DNA from: Legionella cincinnatiensis
GTDB taxonomy: Bacteria; Pseudomonadota; Gammaproteobacteria; Legionellales; Legionellaceae
NCBI RefSeq assembly: GCF_900452415.1
Contig: NZ_UGNX01000002.1
Coordinates: 1 to 59,896, forward strand
Length of the DNA stretch: 59,896 nucleotides
Direction: 5' to 3'
Part shown: positions 19,701-27,255 of the stretch, in pieces
Position numbering within the stretch: position 1 is the stretch's first letter
How the letters are laid out: each line of letters opens with the position of its first letter
Position numbers and translations under genes: made by a program
Notes under the pieces: generated by a model
The model's input: only the letters and a program-made list of their open reading frames with translations
What the model was told of the DNA's origin: nothing
The model's database searches: none

Positions 19701-22631
19701 GAGATATTGACCACCAAAGAAGCAGTGGCATTTGAAGAGTCAATTATCAAGAATGTTAAAGCAGGCATTAACATGATAAAGCCGCTGATGAGTGGTGATG
19801 AAGCACGAAAACAATTAGAACTGACGCACCTTACCAAAGGGCAAAAAGAAGCCTGTGAGTTAATCACGACTACATCCGATCAGTTTATTATGATTCAGGG
19901 TTATGCAGGAACAGGAAAAACAACCATGACTCGAAGTGCGATTGACACCATCAGACATGTTCAATCGATGACTCATGAAAAGGTTGAGCTGATTGCGGTT
20001 GCGCCCACACACCAGGCTGTAAAAGAAATGAGGGCGCTGGGCATTGAAGCGCAAACATTAAAGAGTTTTCTTATTGAACAAGAACAGGAATCGACATTAA
20101 GCAAAGAAACACTTGTGCTGCTTGATGAATCTTCTATGGTCTCTAATCGAGATTGCGCAAGCCTCATCCAAAAAATTCATAATTCGGGCGCTCGTTGCGC
20201 AATGCTTGGCGATATTAGCCAGCATCAAAGCATTGAAAGTGGTAAGCCAAGCAAGATATTGATTCAAGAAGGAAGCATCAGAGTGGCCTGTATGGATGAT
20301 TTGGTACGACAACAAGTCATCGGATACAAAAAAGCAATCGAAACATTAATCACGGGGGATATTGATAAGGCCTTAACTCAGTTAGCTAATCAACCCTTAG
20401 ACTCAATCACCCGGACTAAAGCCGATAGTCCTTACAATGACATTACCTCTTCAATTATTGAAACAGGCCATTCGACCCAAACGAGCCTGGAACAGGAACA
20501 CACTCAACAAGAACAGAGAGAGCTCTTCCAGGAAGAATTGAAACAAAAAAGCCCCATAGAAATGGCTGTAGGAGATTATTTATCACGTACACCCGCATGC
20601 CGTGATAACACCATTGTTATCATTCATGAGAATAAAAAAAGGGAAGTTGCAAATGGTCTGATTCGAAATGCACTGATGAAAGAGTCTAGCATAGGCCTTG
20701 AAAACAAAGAGTTTCCGCGGCTACTAAGCACGAATTACACCACTGCAGAGCTTTATTATTGTGAAACGTATCGGGATTGTTTAAAAAAGAAAGAAGACTA
20801 TTTTTTAAAGAAAGGAGATCACTATTTTAAAGTGGTTTCGGTAGATGAGTCAGCGAAAGTAGTGGTATTAAATGATACGAAAGGAAATAAATGTCTCTTT
20901 GTTCCTGAAAAAGAAAATAAAGACTGGAAGATTGAATTGTTTCAATCCATGCCAGGAAGGGTTTCGGTGGGTGAAAAAATTCACTTTAAAAAATCTGATA
21001 AAACTTTGGGACGTTTCGCTAATGAAAGGGTGCAGGTGACGGAGGTAAATGATGAGTCATTTACCGTAAAAGACAGTAGTGGTGTGGCGCACGTACTGGA
21101 AAAAAAACAGCTGAAGGATTCCCATTGGGATTATAGTTATACTGCTACCAGTTACTCCATTCAAGGAGCTTCATCGCCATTTGTTATTGGAGTTGCTGAA
21201 ACTAAAAATGCTCAAGTAAACCATCTGCGTTCATTTTATATCATGGTAACCCGAGGCTCCTTGCATGCGATGATTTATACAGACGATCATAAAAAACTAA
21301 AAAAACAACTTCGTGTTACTCCTGAAAAAACTTCTGCATTGGAATCGCTTGGCCGTCTGAATCCCCCAATAAAGACCAAAACGCTCAATGAGCCACCTAA
21401 ATCACCCAAGCCAACGCAAAACATGCCCCAAATTAAGAACCAGGAAGCTCGCTATGATGCCAACGCGCTGTCACAACATTTATCCGACCAGGCTGAGCTT
21501 GTGATTGAAACACTACTTGGAGAACCCAATAGAGCGCTTTCTTCAAAAACAGAATATCGATACGGTACTAACGGCAGCTTAAGCATCTGTTTACGTGGAG
21601 AAAAAAGGGGTGTTTGGCATAACTTTGAAACAAGGGAAAAAGGAAACATGCTTCATTTGATTCAAAAAACATTAAATCTAAACTTTAAAGAAAGTCTTGA
21701 ATATGCTGCAAAATTAACAGGTGATGACTTAAAGGAACAAATTAAATTAGTAGGCAAAAACCCTAATAAGATTCAAGCAATCGATTCTGATAAGAAAAGA
21801 AAAACATCAGATTATGGAATGCAATTAGCGCGAGAATCTAAGCCCATATCAGGTACAATAGCAGAGCGATATTTAAAAGAAATCAGAAAGATTCATAATG
21901 TTTCTGGAGAAAATATTCGCTTTCATCCCCATGTTTATACTAAAGATACCGAAGAAGTTCGCTACAGGCCAGCACTATTGAATATTGCGCGAGACAAAGA
22001 CAATAAAGTAGCCTGCGTTGAAGCGGTATATCTGGATAATGAAACCACGAATAAAGCGATAATGAAGATGAAACCTAAGAAAACTTATGGCTCAAAGGCC
22101 GGCGCTGGAGTCATACTAAATGAGGGTACAGGGCATGAAAGTGTCACCTATATTGCAGAAGGTGTAGAAACAGGACTAAGCATCAGAGATGCAGTTCAAA
22201 ATGATCGCGTTATAGCGACACTGGGAAAAGAAAATTTTGTAAATATCGATATGGGATTGCTCACTGATAAAATAGTCATTTGCATGGATAATGATGGTAA
22301 ACCCATTAAAGAGGATAGGGTAATTATTCAAACCATTGAACGATTAAAACAGCATGGAAAGACTGTAGAAATTGCTATTCCTCTGCATCAAAAAGACTTT
22401 AATGATGTCAATAAAAGCGGAGGGATACAAGGAGTAGTTGATACATTAAATAAAGCAGTTAGTGTTGATAAATTGATTGGAAGCCTTAATAAAACAGATC
22501 TAAATCAAGAACAAATTAAGAAGTGCCTTGAAGACATTTCACGACAGATGAAACTTGAAATTCCTGAAATTAAAAACAATTCAATTGATAAATTAAAGAC
22601 CCTTCAGCGAGAAGAAATGGAAATATATTAA
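16794..22631 (+). CDS. traI: TraI, MOBF relaxase-helicase with C-terminal Toprim/primase-like extension
   Basis: TraI nicks oriT, stays on the 5' end and unwinds the plasmid. In the 1945-residue protein the relaxase domain shows the tyrosine quartet Y14 Y15 / Y21 Y22 and metal-binding His triad H147, H158, H160 (HDTSRELDPQLHVH). A degenerate RecD-like helicase copy (about 400-620, VLIVDESQRL but no intact Walker A) precedes the active helicase, Walker A GYAGTGKTT at 1036-1044 and VLLDESSMVS near 1108. F TraI (1756) ends after its helicase and TraM/TraD-interacting regions. Here residues about 1560-1900 instead resemble a DUF3991/Toprim primase-associated module (YIAEGVETGLSIRDA near 1783; KIVICMDNDG near 1825). 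It starts 14 bases after traD. Confidence 0.95.
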   Translation: MLSLRVKPIKKPGYYFDQENYYFTNQLVTQWFGLSAARQNLSGEVNVNTLESLVSGELPSGDLIKGLKSATGEMNRRGGYDLTFSAPKSVSYLGLVCEHKEFIDLHLNAVKTVLKLIEKEAAEARKSGKDGMEYEKTGNLCFAAILHDTSRELDPQLHVHALLMNFTERLDGKWRALASDISRNNGTMEWIMNNQIFLGLVYRSEIALGLKEMGLEIEHTGDAHGLFEIKHFDKALLEQISKRRAQVEEHIKGMHSHSLKAYDRATLDSRKSKEMVSPEQLRTRWSAESEALGINPSTYLATLKEKTKELHTPKEAMSNNQELDRSVLDAIEHLEEKKLTFTYQEVLQTSLYFSLGEQGFEALMSRIDKEIDAQNLIALNTENSSFTTSKLINKEQELIKKIVNFTHQKKGIERNTEKVCKLTENESIQKAVTQALFNKEGVVRIKQQSAASRELLSTLIDYSQDSKKIRILSPSAFSARTMNKDMTKSAPTLWQWILSIGKQDLCETVAGFNYRHRSEHKLPFFNSKKEREVLIVDESQRLTPDEMNTLLSIADKRSAKVILLEKSQSLSGFNSDIPDLLNKAGIKTFDVDDRKAPATNINLIEEKTIEGRILKTAQMYSNLPLNQRQNTKVLTVSKLEAKEVNEAIRKQLKEHGEISVDEKSINTLTRMSLTLSEKKLAKSYQPNWVLIQNTRTESKKFTVIGVNEKDNQLIVRNHYGARSQLAAKNITDSMQVYEQTPLSVGIGDQLIATGSLSFEGLKIGNQYEVTAFTRHGIKIKDGKKTIHLITSNEKHFPLSHAYAKTIYSDDIKPVKQTIMTLPAYALKQNTMSVLCESSKEELMIITDDVDKANRFAMKTATKSSAISLTLDAAKTNHGAQIIDRRTTADLLTSLEQALTVLTAEKTPKSDAEKALNFAIAHLSEREAAFTRSDLLKVAVHQAIGKAGLNELNNVLDKVITNGELISGGNEILTTKEAVAFEESIIKNVKAGINMIKPLMSGDEARKQLELTHLTKGQKEACELITTTSDQFIMIQGYAGTGKTTMTRSAIDTIRHVQSMTHEKVELIAVAPTHQAVKEMRALGIEAQTLKSFLIEQEQESTLSKETLVLLDESSMVSNRDCASLIQKIHNSGARCAMLGDISQHQSIESGKPSKILIQEGSIRVACMDDLVRQQVIGYKKAIETLITGDIDKALTQLANQPLDSITRTKADSPYNDITSSIIETGHSTQTSLEQEHTQQEQRELFQEELKQKSPIEMAVGDYLSRTPACRDNTIVIIHENKKREVANGLIRNALMKESSIGLENKEFPRLLSTNYTTAELYYCETYRDCLKKKEDYFLKKGDHYFKVVSVDESAKVVVLNDTKGNKCLFVPEKENKDWKIELFQSMPGRVSVGEKIHFKKSDKTLGRFANERVQVTEVNDESFTVKDSSGVAHVLEKKQLKDSHWDYSYTATSYSIQGASSPFVIGVAETKNAQVNHLRSFYIMVTRGSLHAMIYTDDHKKLKKQLRVTPEKTSALESLGRLNPPIKTKTLNEPPKSPKPTQNMPQIKNQEARYDANALSQHLSDQAELVIETLLGEPNRALSSKTEYRYGTNGSLSICLRGEKRGVWHNFETREKGNMLHLIQKTLNLNFKESLEYAAKLTGDDLKEQIKLVGKNPNKIQAIDSDKKRKTSDYGMQLARESKPISGTIAERYLKEIRKIHNVSGENIRFHPHVYTKDTEEVRYRPALLNIARDKDNKVACVEAVYLDNETTNKAIMKMKPKKTYGSKAGAGVILNEGTGHESVTYIAEGVETGLSIRDAVQNDRVIATLGKENFVNIDMGLLTDKIVICMDNDGKPIKEDRVIIQTIERLKQHGKTVEIAIPLHQKDFNDVNKSGGIQGVVDTLNKAVSVDKLIGSLNKTDLNQEQIKKCLEDISRQMKLEIPEIKNNSIDKLKTLQREEMEIY

Positions 22632-22662
22632 AATCTGTTAATTGATCATAGGAATTTTTTAT

Positions 22663-23085
22663 ATGAAAAAAATAAGTGGAATAATCTCTCTTATATTGAT
22701 AAATGGATCATCATCCTACCTTATTTATGTCTATGTATTAATAGCTTGTTCCACTAAAATGAATAACCTATTACAGGTTGCGTATGAGCCATCTGGAATG
22801 CAAATGTTCTTCTATTTTATATCGCTCCCGTTTTTTATCGTTTTAGCAATATTAAGTCGTATTCATTGTTTTTATTTCGATGTAAAAAGGGGATTGTCTC
22901 TGTGGTTATTTTTGATTTGGATATTGTATTTTTTATTTATCGAATTTATTGACCAAATAGTTCATTTTCCCAATGGAAATGATCTGTTTTATTATGGTAG
23001 TTTAGCTATTTCATTAGGCGCATTTACTTTAATTGGATTAACCACTCATTTCCAATTAAAACAATTAATGTCCAATTCTTGGTGA
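22663..23085 (+). CDS. Unrecognised four-helix membrane protein downstream of traI
   Basis: The 140-residue product is almost entirely hydrophobic, with four likely membrane helices (about residues 5-26, 45-68, 78-98 and 108-126). The start at 22663 follows ATAGGA with usual spacing and lies 31 bases after traI, so co-transcription with traI is likely. On F the genes after traI are traX (pilin acetylation) and finO; this protein is too short for TraX and not FinO-like. I cannot assign a function. Confidence 0.65.
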   Translation: MKKISGIISLILINGSSSYLIYVYVLIACSTKMNNLLQVAYEPSGMQMFFYFISLPFFIVLAILSRIHCFYFDVKRGLSLWLFLIWILYFLFIEFIDQIVHFPNGNDLFYYGSLAISLGAFTLIGLTTHFQLKQLMSNSW

Positions 23086-23149
23086 AATTTTTAGAATTAA
23101 AATTATCTATATTACTTGAAAATTTAACGGTAAATACCATTTATATCAC

Positions 23150-23518
23150 TTAATTATTGATAAATCCTTCAATGAAATTATCTACCTTTTTCTTAAGTTC
23201 TGCGATATGTTCTTCGGCATTATTCGAATCACTTTGAAGTTTATTTTTATCATAAACACAACGAAAAATATCAGCACTGATTCCAAGCAATCTTAAAAGA
23301 TGAGTCGTGTGTTGACGATTTAATTCCTCTTCTTTTTCTAAACGTCTTTTTTCATCCTCGCTTATCACTGGATTATCTTTATTATGGAGATAAACCTTTA
23401 TCCCTAGCTCAATCATTTCTTTCATTGTTTGAGACGATGAATCATGGCCTTCATCTTTTTTAATGGATTCGAGTTGATCAATGATTTTTTGATTTAAATA
23501 ACAATAAGCCTTGGGCAT
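23150..23518 (-). CDS. traM: TraM-like relaxosome DNA-binding protein
   Basis: The 122-residue protein resembles F TraM (127 residues) in layout. The N-terminus (MPKAYCYLNQKIIDQLESI) matches the ribbon-helix-helix pattern of TraM (F: MAKVNLYISNDAYEKINAI). It is followed by a helix (SSQTMKEMIELGIKVYL), a charged linker, LLRLLGIS in the place of TraM's KILGIE, and an acidic C-terminal helix for tetramerisation and TraD contact. TraM binds repeats near oriT and activates the relaxosome. It lies next to a 460-base intergenic stretch with an F-like nic motif, which supports the call. It is transcribed away from oriT, convergent with traI. Confidence 0.72.
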   Translation of the reverse strand: MPKAYCYLNQKIIDQLESIKKDEGHDSSSQTMKEMIELGIKVYLHNKDNPVISEDEKRRLEKEEELNRQHTTHLLRLLGISADIFRCVYDKNKLQSDSNNAEEHIAELKKKVDNFIEGFINN

Positions 23519-23589
23519 AAAATCCTCTTTTAAATTTAGAATGCAGGTTCAGTGCATTAATTTTAACTGATGCTGAATAATTATATCAT

Positions 23590-23840
23590 TTAACTATAGG
23601 TGTCGAATAGGTGTGTATTATTGTTTTATAGACTATTTATATTCAATTGGTAGGTGTGGATTGGGTGTTGATATTTTATAAGTTATTGATTATTATTAAA
23701 GAGTGGATACACACCTATATAAAACAGAGGAGTTAGCAGAATTAAAAATGCAAATCTGTACGTAAGTTATTGAATAATAATAAATATGTTTTATGCAATG
23801 AACATTGCGAAGGGTGTGTTCTTTTTCTTTAGTTTTGCTT
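23590..23840 (+). other. oriT: Probable origin of transfer (oriT) with nic motif
   Basis: The 459-base gap between traM and the next gene is AT-rich and repeat-rich. A hairpin GCAAT-GAAC-ATTGC (23795-23808) is followed directly by GAAGGGTGTG and TTCTTTTTC. On F the TraI site has the same order: an inverted repeat ending in TTGC, then GTGGGGTGT/GGTGCTTTT. By analogy the nick falls about 23817/23818 on the plus strand, so the transferred strand would lead rightwards. Further upstream are copies of TAGGTGT(G) at 23597, 23608 and 23651, and an inverted copy TACACACCTA at 23708-23717, candidate binding sites for TraM or another accessory protein. The exact nick is inferred. Confidence 0.75.
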
Positions 23841-23977
23841 TTTTGTGCGTGTTTCACTGGCCGTTTTAGTATAGTTTATTTAAATTAATATATTGGTAAG
23901 CGCATAATAATTGCGTACTTGTGATTCATTGGATTCTCTTATTTATAATTGTGTTACTCAATAGGGATATTTATATC

Positions 23978-24280
23978 ATGGGCATATTAAAAACAATTCT
24001 GAAAAAAATTGCTAAAGTCATTCATTTTCGACCATATAGCGAATGGACTGAAAATGAAAAAGCAAAATATGCTAAACAGCATTCTTTTCGTTCTTATTCC
24101 AAATCAAATAATACAGAAATTAATCCTGCTACAGGATTACCAATGATTGGCGCTTTAGACAGCATGGGAAATTCTTTTGGTTCCAGTGCATCCGATAGAG
24201 ACAATTATTGGAATAATGATTATCATAATTATTCAACGTACAATAGCAGCAGTTATGATCCATTTAACAATCGCTATTAA
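23978..24280 (+). CDS. Small unknown protein just downstream of oriT
   Basis: The 100-residue product has a basic N-terminus (MGILKTILKKIAKVIHFRPY) that could form an amphipathic helix, and an Asn/Ser/Tyr-rich low-complexity C-terminal half. The start at 23978 gives the most credible N-terminus. The ribosome binding site (AGGGATAT) is weak. It is the first gene after the predicted nick and is followed after 35 bases by another small gene in the same direction. No family recognised. Confidence 0.5.
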   Translation: MGILKTILKKIAKVIHFRPYSEWTENEKAKYAKQHSFRSYSKSNNTEINPATGLPMIGALDSMGNSFGSSASDRDNYWNNDYHNYSTYNSSSYDPFNNRY

Positions 24281-24315
24281 CGACACTAATTTTGATATTA
24301 AATTGAGGATTTATT

Positions 24316-24528
24316 ATGGCTTTAATCAGCGCAAGAAAAGCACCTGAAAAAGAAAAAATTAAAATAGAAATCAGTAAAGACATTTACTCAGAAATAAAAG
24401 AATACTGCTCATGGGTTGGTATTGATGATATTAGCCATTTTTTTGAAGAATCTGCTTTTATGATTTTTTCGAAAGACAAAGAATGGAAACAACATAAAAA
24501 ATCAAAAAAATTAAGCCAATCAATATAG
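24316..24528 (+). CDS. Small putative DNA-binding accessory protein (RHH-like)
   Basis: The 70-residue protein begins with a charged N-terminus then KIKIEISKDIYSEIKEYCSW, a beta strand plus helix layout seen in ribbon-helix-helix proteins, and ends with a Lys-rich tail (WKQHKKSKKLSQ). Proteins of this style are often found beside oriT in conjugative elements, where TraY-like factors help the relaxase. It has AGGA 9 bases before its ATG and is followed by a strong terminator. The DNA-binding role is inference from layout. Confidence 0.55.
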   Translation: MALISARKAPEKEKIKIEISKDIYSEIKEYCSWVGIDDISHFFEESAFMIFSKDKEWKQHKKSKKLSQSI

Positions 24529-24608
24529 ATTCAGATTTTATAAATTTTCAAGATAATTCTTATGTCTATTTTTAATTAAATCAGTATTATTAGACGCTCT
24601 TAGAATCT

Positions 24609-24638
24609 AAAAAAAGCCCATGGACTTTGGGCTTTTTT
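24609..24638. terminator. Bidirectional rho-independent terminator
   Basis: A perfect stem AAAAAGCCCA / TGGGCTTTTT around a 7-base loop (TGGACTT) has A and T tracts on its two sides, so it can end transcription from both strands. It separates the plus-strand gene ending at 24528 from the minus-strand gene ending at 24648. Confidence 0.9.
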
Positions 24639-24647
24639 ATTGAAATT

Positions 24648-24920
24648 TTACTCTATTTTAATTAACTCCCAATCACCAAAGTACCCATCTTTAGTTTTAA
24701 TTAAATCCTCATAAACACGCATCTCTAAACCATCAGCAATTTCATCCCACCCTGTTACTTCCTTGGCTATATTAAAATAATCATCATTAATAAAAAACAC
24801 CCTAGGAACCCCGTATGTCCAGATAATGCCATCAACACCCAAAAGCGTTGCCCCTTCAAAGCCCCAATCATCCATTTCTTGTTCTGGGGTATTGCGTCCG
24901 TGGTATAGTCTTAATTTCAT
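24648..24920 (-). CDS. Unknown small protein, LYHGR family copy 1
   Basis: The 90-residue protein begins MKLRLYHGRNTPEQEMDDWG and is acidic. Its first 45 residues clearly match a 55-residue protein encoded at 25950-26117 (MQLHLFHGRTTSDKSLQDWG), with shared pattern L-HGR-T-----DWGF-G-T--G--G----YG. The C-terminal half (YFNIAKEVTGWDEIADG onwards) is absent from the shorter copy. The start at 24920 has AAGGA upstream. It follows a DUF932 gene behind the same type of promoter, as its paralogue follows the ardB-like gene. I recognise no family; an anti-defence or early-transfer role is only suggested by location. Confidence 0.6.
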   Translation of the reverse strand: MKLRLYHGRNTPEQEMDDWGFEGATLLGVDGIIWTYGVPRVFFINDDYFNIAKEVTGWDEIADGLEMRVYEDLIKTKDGYFGDWELIKIE

Positions 24921-25005
24921 CAAATGTTCCTTTCATCTTACTATTGTTAACACGCTATTTTCAGAATGAGGCAAAGAGATTGTTCTTTGCCTCAAAAAAA
25001 TTCTG

Positions 25006-25809
25006 TTACCTTTTTATTTCCATCATTTTTTCAGTAAGAGTCCACAAGGCACGATTTAATTTCACATTTTGATCAATGGCTTTTACTTCTCTCGTTTTCG
25101 TTCGAGTGGTGTAACCGTATTTATTTAAACGATGGCCACGGATACCGCCTTTAATTAAGTTTTCTTGCAGGACATTAAACACCGTAAACAAATCATTATC
25201 TTTTTGATCTACATAACGCCTTGGTTGCAATAAACTCTTAGGATTAACGATAATACCCCCCTCTGTATCAGAGAATTTTAGTGAATGTGCAGCTTCTGCA
25301 AAAATCATTTTTTCATCGTCATTTAAATGAATGGAAGCCATATCATCTGATACATCAAGCATGTTATTTGCTGTCTCAATCACTTTGTAGGTGCCTTCAA
25401 TGACATTCCCAAGAACATCCCCCTGATGTTTGATTCTGATTTCGTTATACGCTTGTCCAGCAATCATTCCATTACTGCATACAACCCGAAAAAGACCCGC
25501 CATTAGACGATAAGAAGACAAACCATCATGAGAGTTAATAAGAACCAGTTCGGGGTAAAGCCCCTGATTATTTTGCATCACATCATGGCGTTGAAAACGG
25601 AGCATGTGTTTTGCAAATGCTTTCGATTCTTGATTATGACTTTTAGTCTGAGTTGCCCAAGTCGGAAAAAAACCTTCTGAGATTAATTTTTCAATGATTT
25701 GCTCTGTTGAGATTGGTGAGTACTGAGCACTTGTTTTATATGAACTATCTTGTGTGAAGATGGAAGGAGCTAATTTAAATAATTTTTCTTTAGATAAGAT
25801 GGGTAACAC
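25006..25809 (-). CDS. DUF932 family protein
   Basis: The 267-residue protein shows the DUF932 pattern: SHDGLSSYRLMAGLFRVVCSNGMI at about 93-116, the mid helical segment, then RRYVDQKDNDLFTVFNVLQENLIKGG and RTKTREVKAIDQNVKLNRALW near the C-terminus. DUF932 proteins are common on plasmids and phages near anti-restriction genes; their biochemistry is not settled. It starts with GTG after AGGAGAAG. A promoter module shared with two other leading-region genes lies directly upstream (25836-25910), and the LYHGR gene follows in the same direction after 85 bases. Confidence 0.8.
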   Translation of the reverse strand: MLPILSKEKLFKLAPSIFTQDSSYKTSAQYSPISTEQIIEKLISEGFFPTWATQTKSHNQESKAFAKHMLRFQRHDVMQNNQGLYPELVLINSHDGLSSYRLMAGLFRVVCSNGMIAGQAYNEIRIKHQGDVLGNVIEGTYKVIETANNMLDVSDDMASIHLNDDEKMIFAEAAHSLKFSDTEGGIIVNPKSLLQPRRYVDQKDNDLFTVFNVLQENLIKGGIRGHRLNKYGYTTRTKTREVKAIDQNVKLNRALWTLTEKMMEIKR

Positions 25810-25835
25810 GATTTCTTCTCCTATGTTTTCTTTAA

Positions 25836-25910
25836 TGTTCCTAAACGAACAAGTACATTATGACAAAACTAGGAATAAAAGTCAATTAAATACGTCTTTT
25901 AATTAGATGT
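25836..25910 (-). promoter_or_regulatory. Leading-region promoter/operator module, copy A (DUF932 gene)
   Basis: Reading the minus strand: a 19-bp near-palindrome (plus strand ACGTCTTTTAATTAGATGT, 25892-25910), then -35 TTGACT (25880-25885), a 17-base spacer, -10 CATAAT (25857-25862), then the palindrome TGTTC-N6-GAACA (25836-25851) over the likely start of transcription. Spacings are identical in copies B and C. The two palindromes are probable protein-binding sites; no cognate regulator is identified in the window. Confidence 0.8.
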
Positions 25911-25949
25911 TTTAATATCATTTATATGTTGGAATGTGTAATATAAATG

Positions 25950-26117
25950 TTAATTTAAAAACCCTTTATAAAGGTCTTGCTCATTCTCAAAATGAACATA
26001 TATTCCGCCATATGTACCAGTTAACCCAGTAATTCCGTTAATCGTTGGACCATCAAAACCCCAATCTTGCAAAGACTTATCAGATGTTGTTCTGCCATGG
26101 AATAAATGTAATTGCAT
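25950..26117 (-). CDS. Unknown 55-residue protein, LFHGR family copy 2
   Basis: A short gene whose product starts MQLHLFHGRTTSDKSLQDWG and continues FDGPTINGITGLTGTYGG, ending DLYKGFLN. It matches the N-terminal half of the 90-residue protein at 24648-24920, which makes coding very likely despite its size. A ribosome binding site (AGAGGGAT) precedes the ATG. It lies 73 bases after the ardB-like gene and in the same direction, so the two are probably one transcript from module B. Function unknown. Confidence 0.7.
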   Translation of the reverse strand: MQLHLFHGRTTSDKSLQDWGFDGPTINGITGLTGTYGGIYVHFENEQDLYKGFLN

Positions 26118-26190
26118 GTTATATCCCTCTAATTTTATTCATCTCCTCTAAAACCCCACAACAAATGATCACTTTGTTGTGGGGAGGGAT

Positions 26191-26610
26191 TTAATCAATT
26201 GCCGCAAAAATTTGCTTAAATTCGTGATGTTGTCCGGCAAAATCTAAGAGAGCGTAATATTTATCTATTATTTCATCTGATTCGGTTCGCCATGCGAGAT
26301 TATTTAGGGCGTAGGTTGTAGCAATAATCCCCGCTGCATCGCTAGATACGCTTCCCTCGTAGCCATTACCATGAACAAAGATATTGAATGGCTCGCTTGA
26401 ATGGGGCGCTATATAAAATCCATTGTTACTCAGCTCGTAAAAATCCCAATATCCACCATGATATGTGTTGCAAATAGTACGCATTGTTCGGTATACCGTG
26501 GATTCAAAGCTTAAGTATTCTTTATTTAAATGCTTTGGGAGAAAGGCTAATCGTTGGTTGTCTGAAATTAATTGAGATTGAATGAAGAATTGTTGTCTTT
26601 CAGTATTCAT
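26191..26610 (-). CDS. ardB: ArdB/KlcA-type anti-restriction protein
   Basis: The 139-residue protein fits the ArdB/KlcA family: LAFLPKHLNKEYLSFESTVY near the N-terminus, then GGYWDFYELSNNGFYIAPHS, and the SSDAAGIIATTYALNNLA helix. These proteins protect incoming plasmids from type I restriction without acting as DNA mimics. The start has AAGGAG 7 bases upstream and the shared promoter module B (26635-26709) lies directly before it. Location next to oriT and orientation towards oriT fit expression soon after entry into a recipient. Confidence 0.88.
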   Translation of the reverse strand: MNTERQQFFIQSQLISDNQRLAFLPKHLNKEYLSFESTVYRTMRTICNTYHGGYWDFYELSNNGFYIAPHSSEPFNIFVHGNGYEGSVSSDAAGIIATTYALNNLAWRTESDEIIDKYYALLDFAGQHHEFKQIFAAID

Positions 26611-26634
26611 GTGAAGCTCCTTATTTTTCTATTA

Positions 26635-26709
26635 TGTTCCTAAGTGAACAAATACAGTATCTCAAAATACCTCGATAATGTCAACATAAAACATCTATTT
26701 TAATGACGT
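26635..26709 (-). promoter_or_regulatory. Leading-region promoter/operator module, copy B (ardB-like gene)
   Basis: Same architecture as copies A and C on the minus strand: 19-bp imperfect palindrome (26691-26709), -35 TTGACA (26679-26684), 17-base spacer, -10 GATACT (26656-26661), and TGTTC-CTAAGT-GAACA (26635-26650). Distances between every element equal those of copies A and C. Confidence 0.82.
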
Positions 26710-26723
26710 TTTTTATTATTATT

Positions 26724-26987
26724 TTAGCTGGAACACTTGATGCCTAAATAATAATGCATCATTTTCTTTTTATACTTCCGCTTCTTAAGAGCATACGTAA
26801 TATCCAAAACAAGAAAACAAAATCTATCTCCAATTTTTTTAATCATAACAATATCCTTATCAATTAATTTATCAACAGAAAGAGGCATATCCCCTTTCTG
26901 TTGGTATGCGCTTATATACGTCTTTTTATGCATAAGATGAGTAATAGAGCGCTTCACCAGACCAAATACTGGCTCTACTGACTTCAT
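26724..26987 (-). CDS. Doubtful small gene overlapping its neighbour
   Basis: An 87-codon reading frame overlaps the end of the well-supported 101-residue gene by 62 bases. If real, translation more likely begins at an internal Met (about 26933 or 26888). The product would be basic, with KLIDKDIVMIKKIGDRFCFLVLDITYALKK suggesting a small beta-rich fold. There is no good ribosome binding site and no family match, so I keep it at low confidence as the only coding candidate between module B and the neighbour. Confidence 0.3.
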   Translation of the reverse strand: MKSVEPVFGLVKRSITHLMHKKTYISAYQQKGDMPLSVDKLIDKDIVMIKKIGDRFCFLVLDITYALKKRKYKKKMMHYYLGIKCSS

Positions 26988-27231
26988 TAATCTTCACCGA
27001 ACCATGAATGCCAATTCTTTTCCTAAAGGGCTGACCTATAAAATTACCGGGGATTGGCTTGGTTTTTCCACTAAAACCCGAGCCATCGGAAATAAGTTCC
27101 TGTCCTAGTTCTCGTAACTCTAGAGTGGTGCGACCGATAAGTTTGGTCACTTCGTAAAAATCTATATTTGTTTGGTCATATCCCCAGCTTGCATAAAGGA
27201 TAGAGCCTACTTGAAGGGAGTAGTGATTCAT
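26926..27231 (-). CDS. Unknown small plasmid/phage-type protein (SWGYDQTNIDFY motif)
   Basis: The 101-residue protein starts MNHYSLQVGSILYASWGYDQ and continues TNIDFYEVTKLIGRTTLELREL, a compact beta-rich pattern that I associate with small conserved proteins of unknown function in phages and plasmids. AAGGAA precedes the ATG with usual spacing, and promoter module C (27256-27330) lies directly upstream. It is the third unit of the same regulon as the ardB-like and DUF932 genes. No function assigned. Confidence 0.68.
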   Translation of the reverse strand: MNHYSLQVGSILYASWGYDQTNIDFYEVTKLIGRTTLELRELGQELISDGSGFSGKTKPIPGNFIGQPFRKRIGIHGSVKINEVSRASIWSGEALYYSSYA

Positions 27232-27255
27232 GTTTTTTCCTTATTTTATCGTTTA

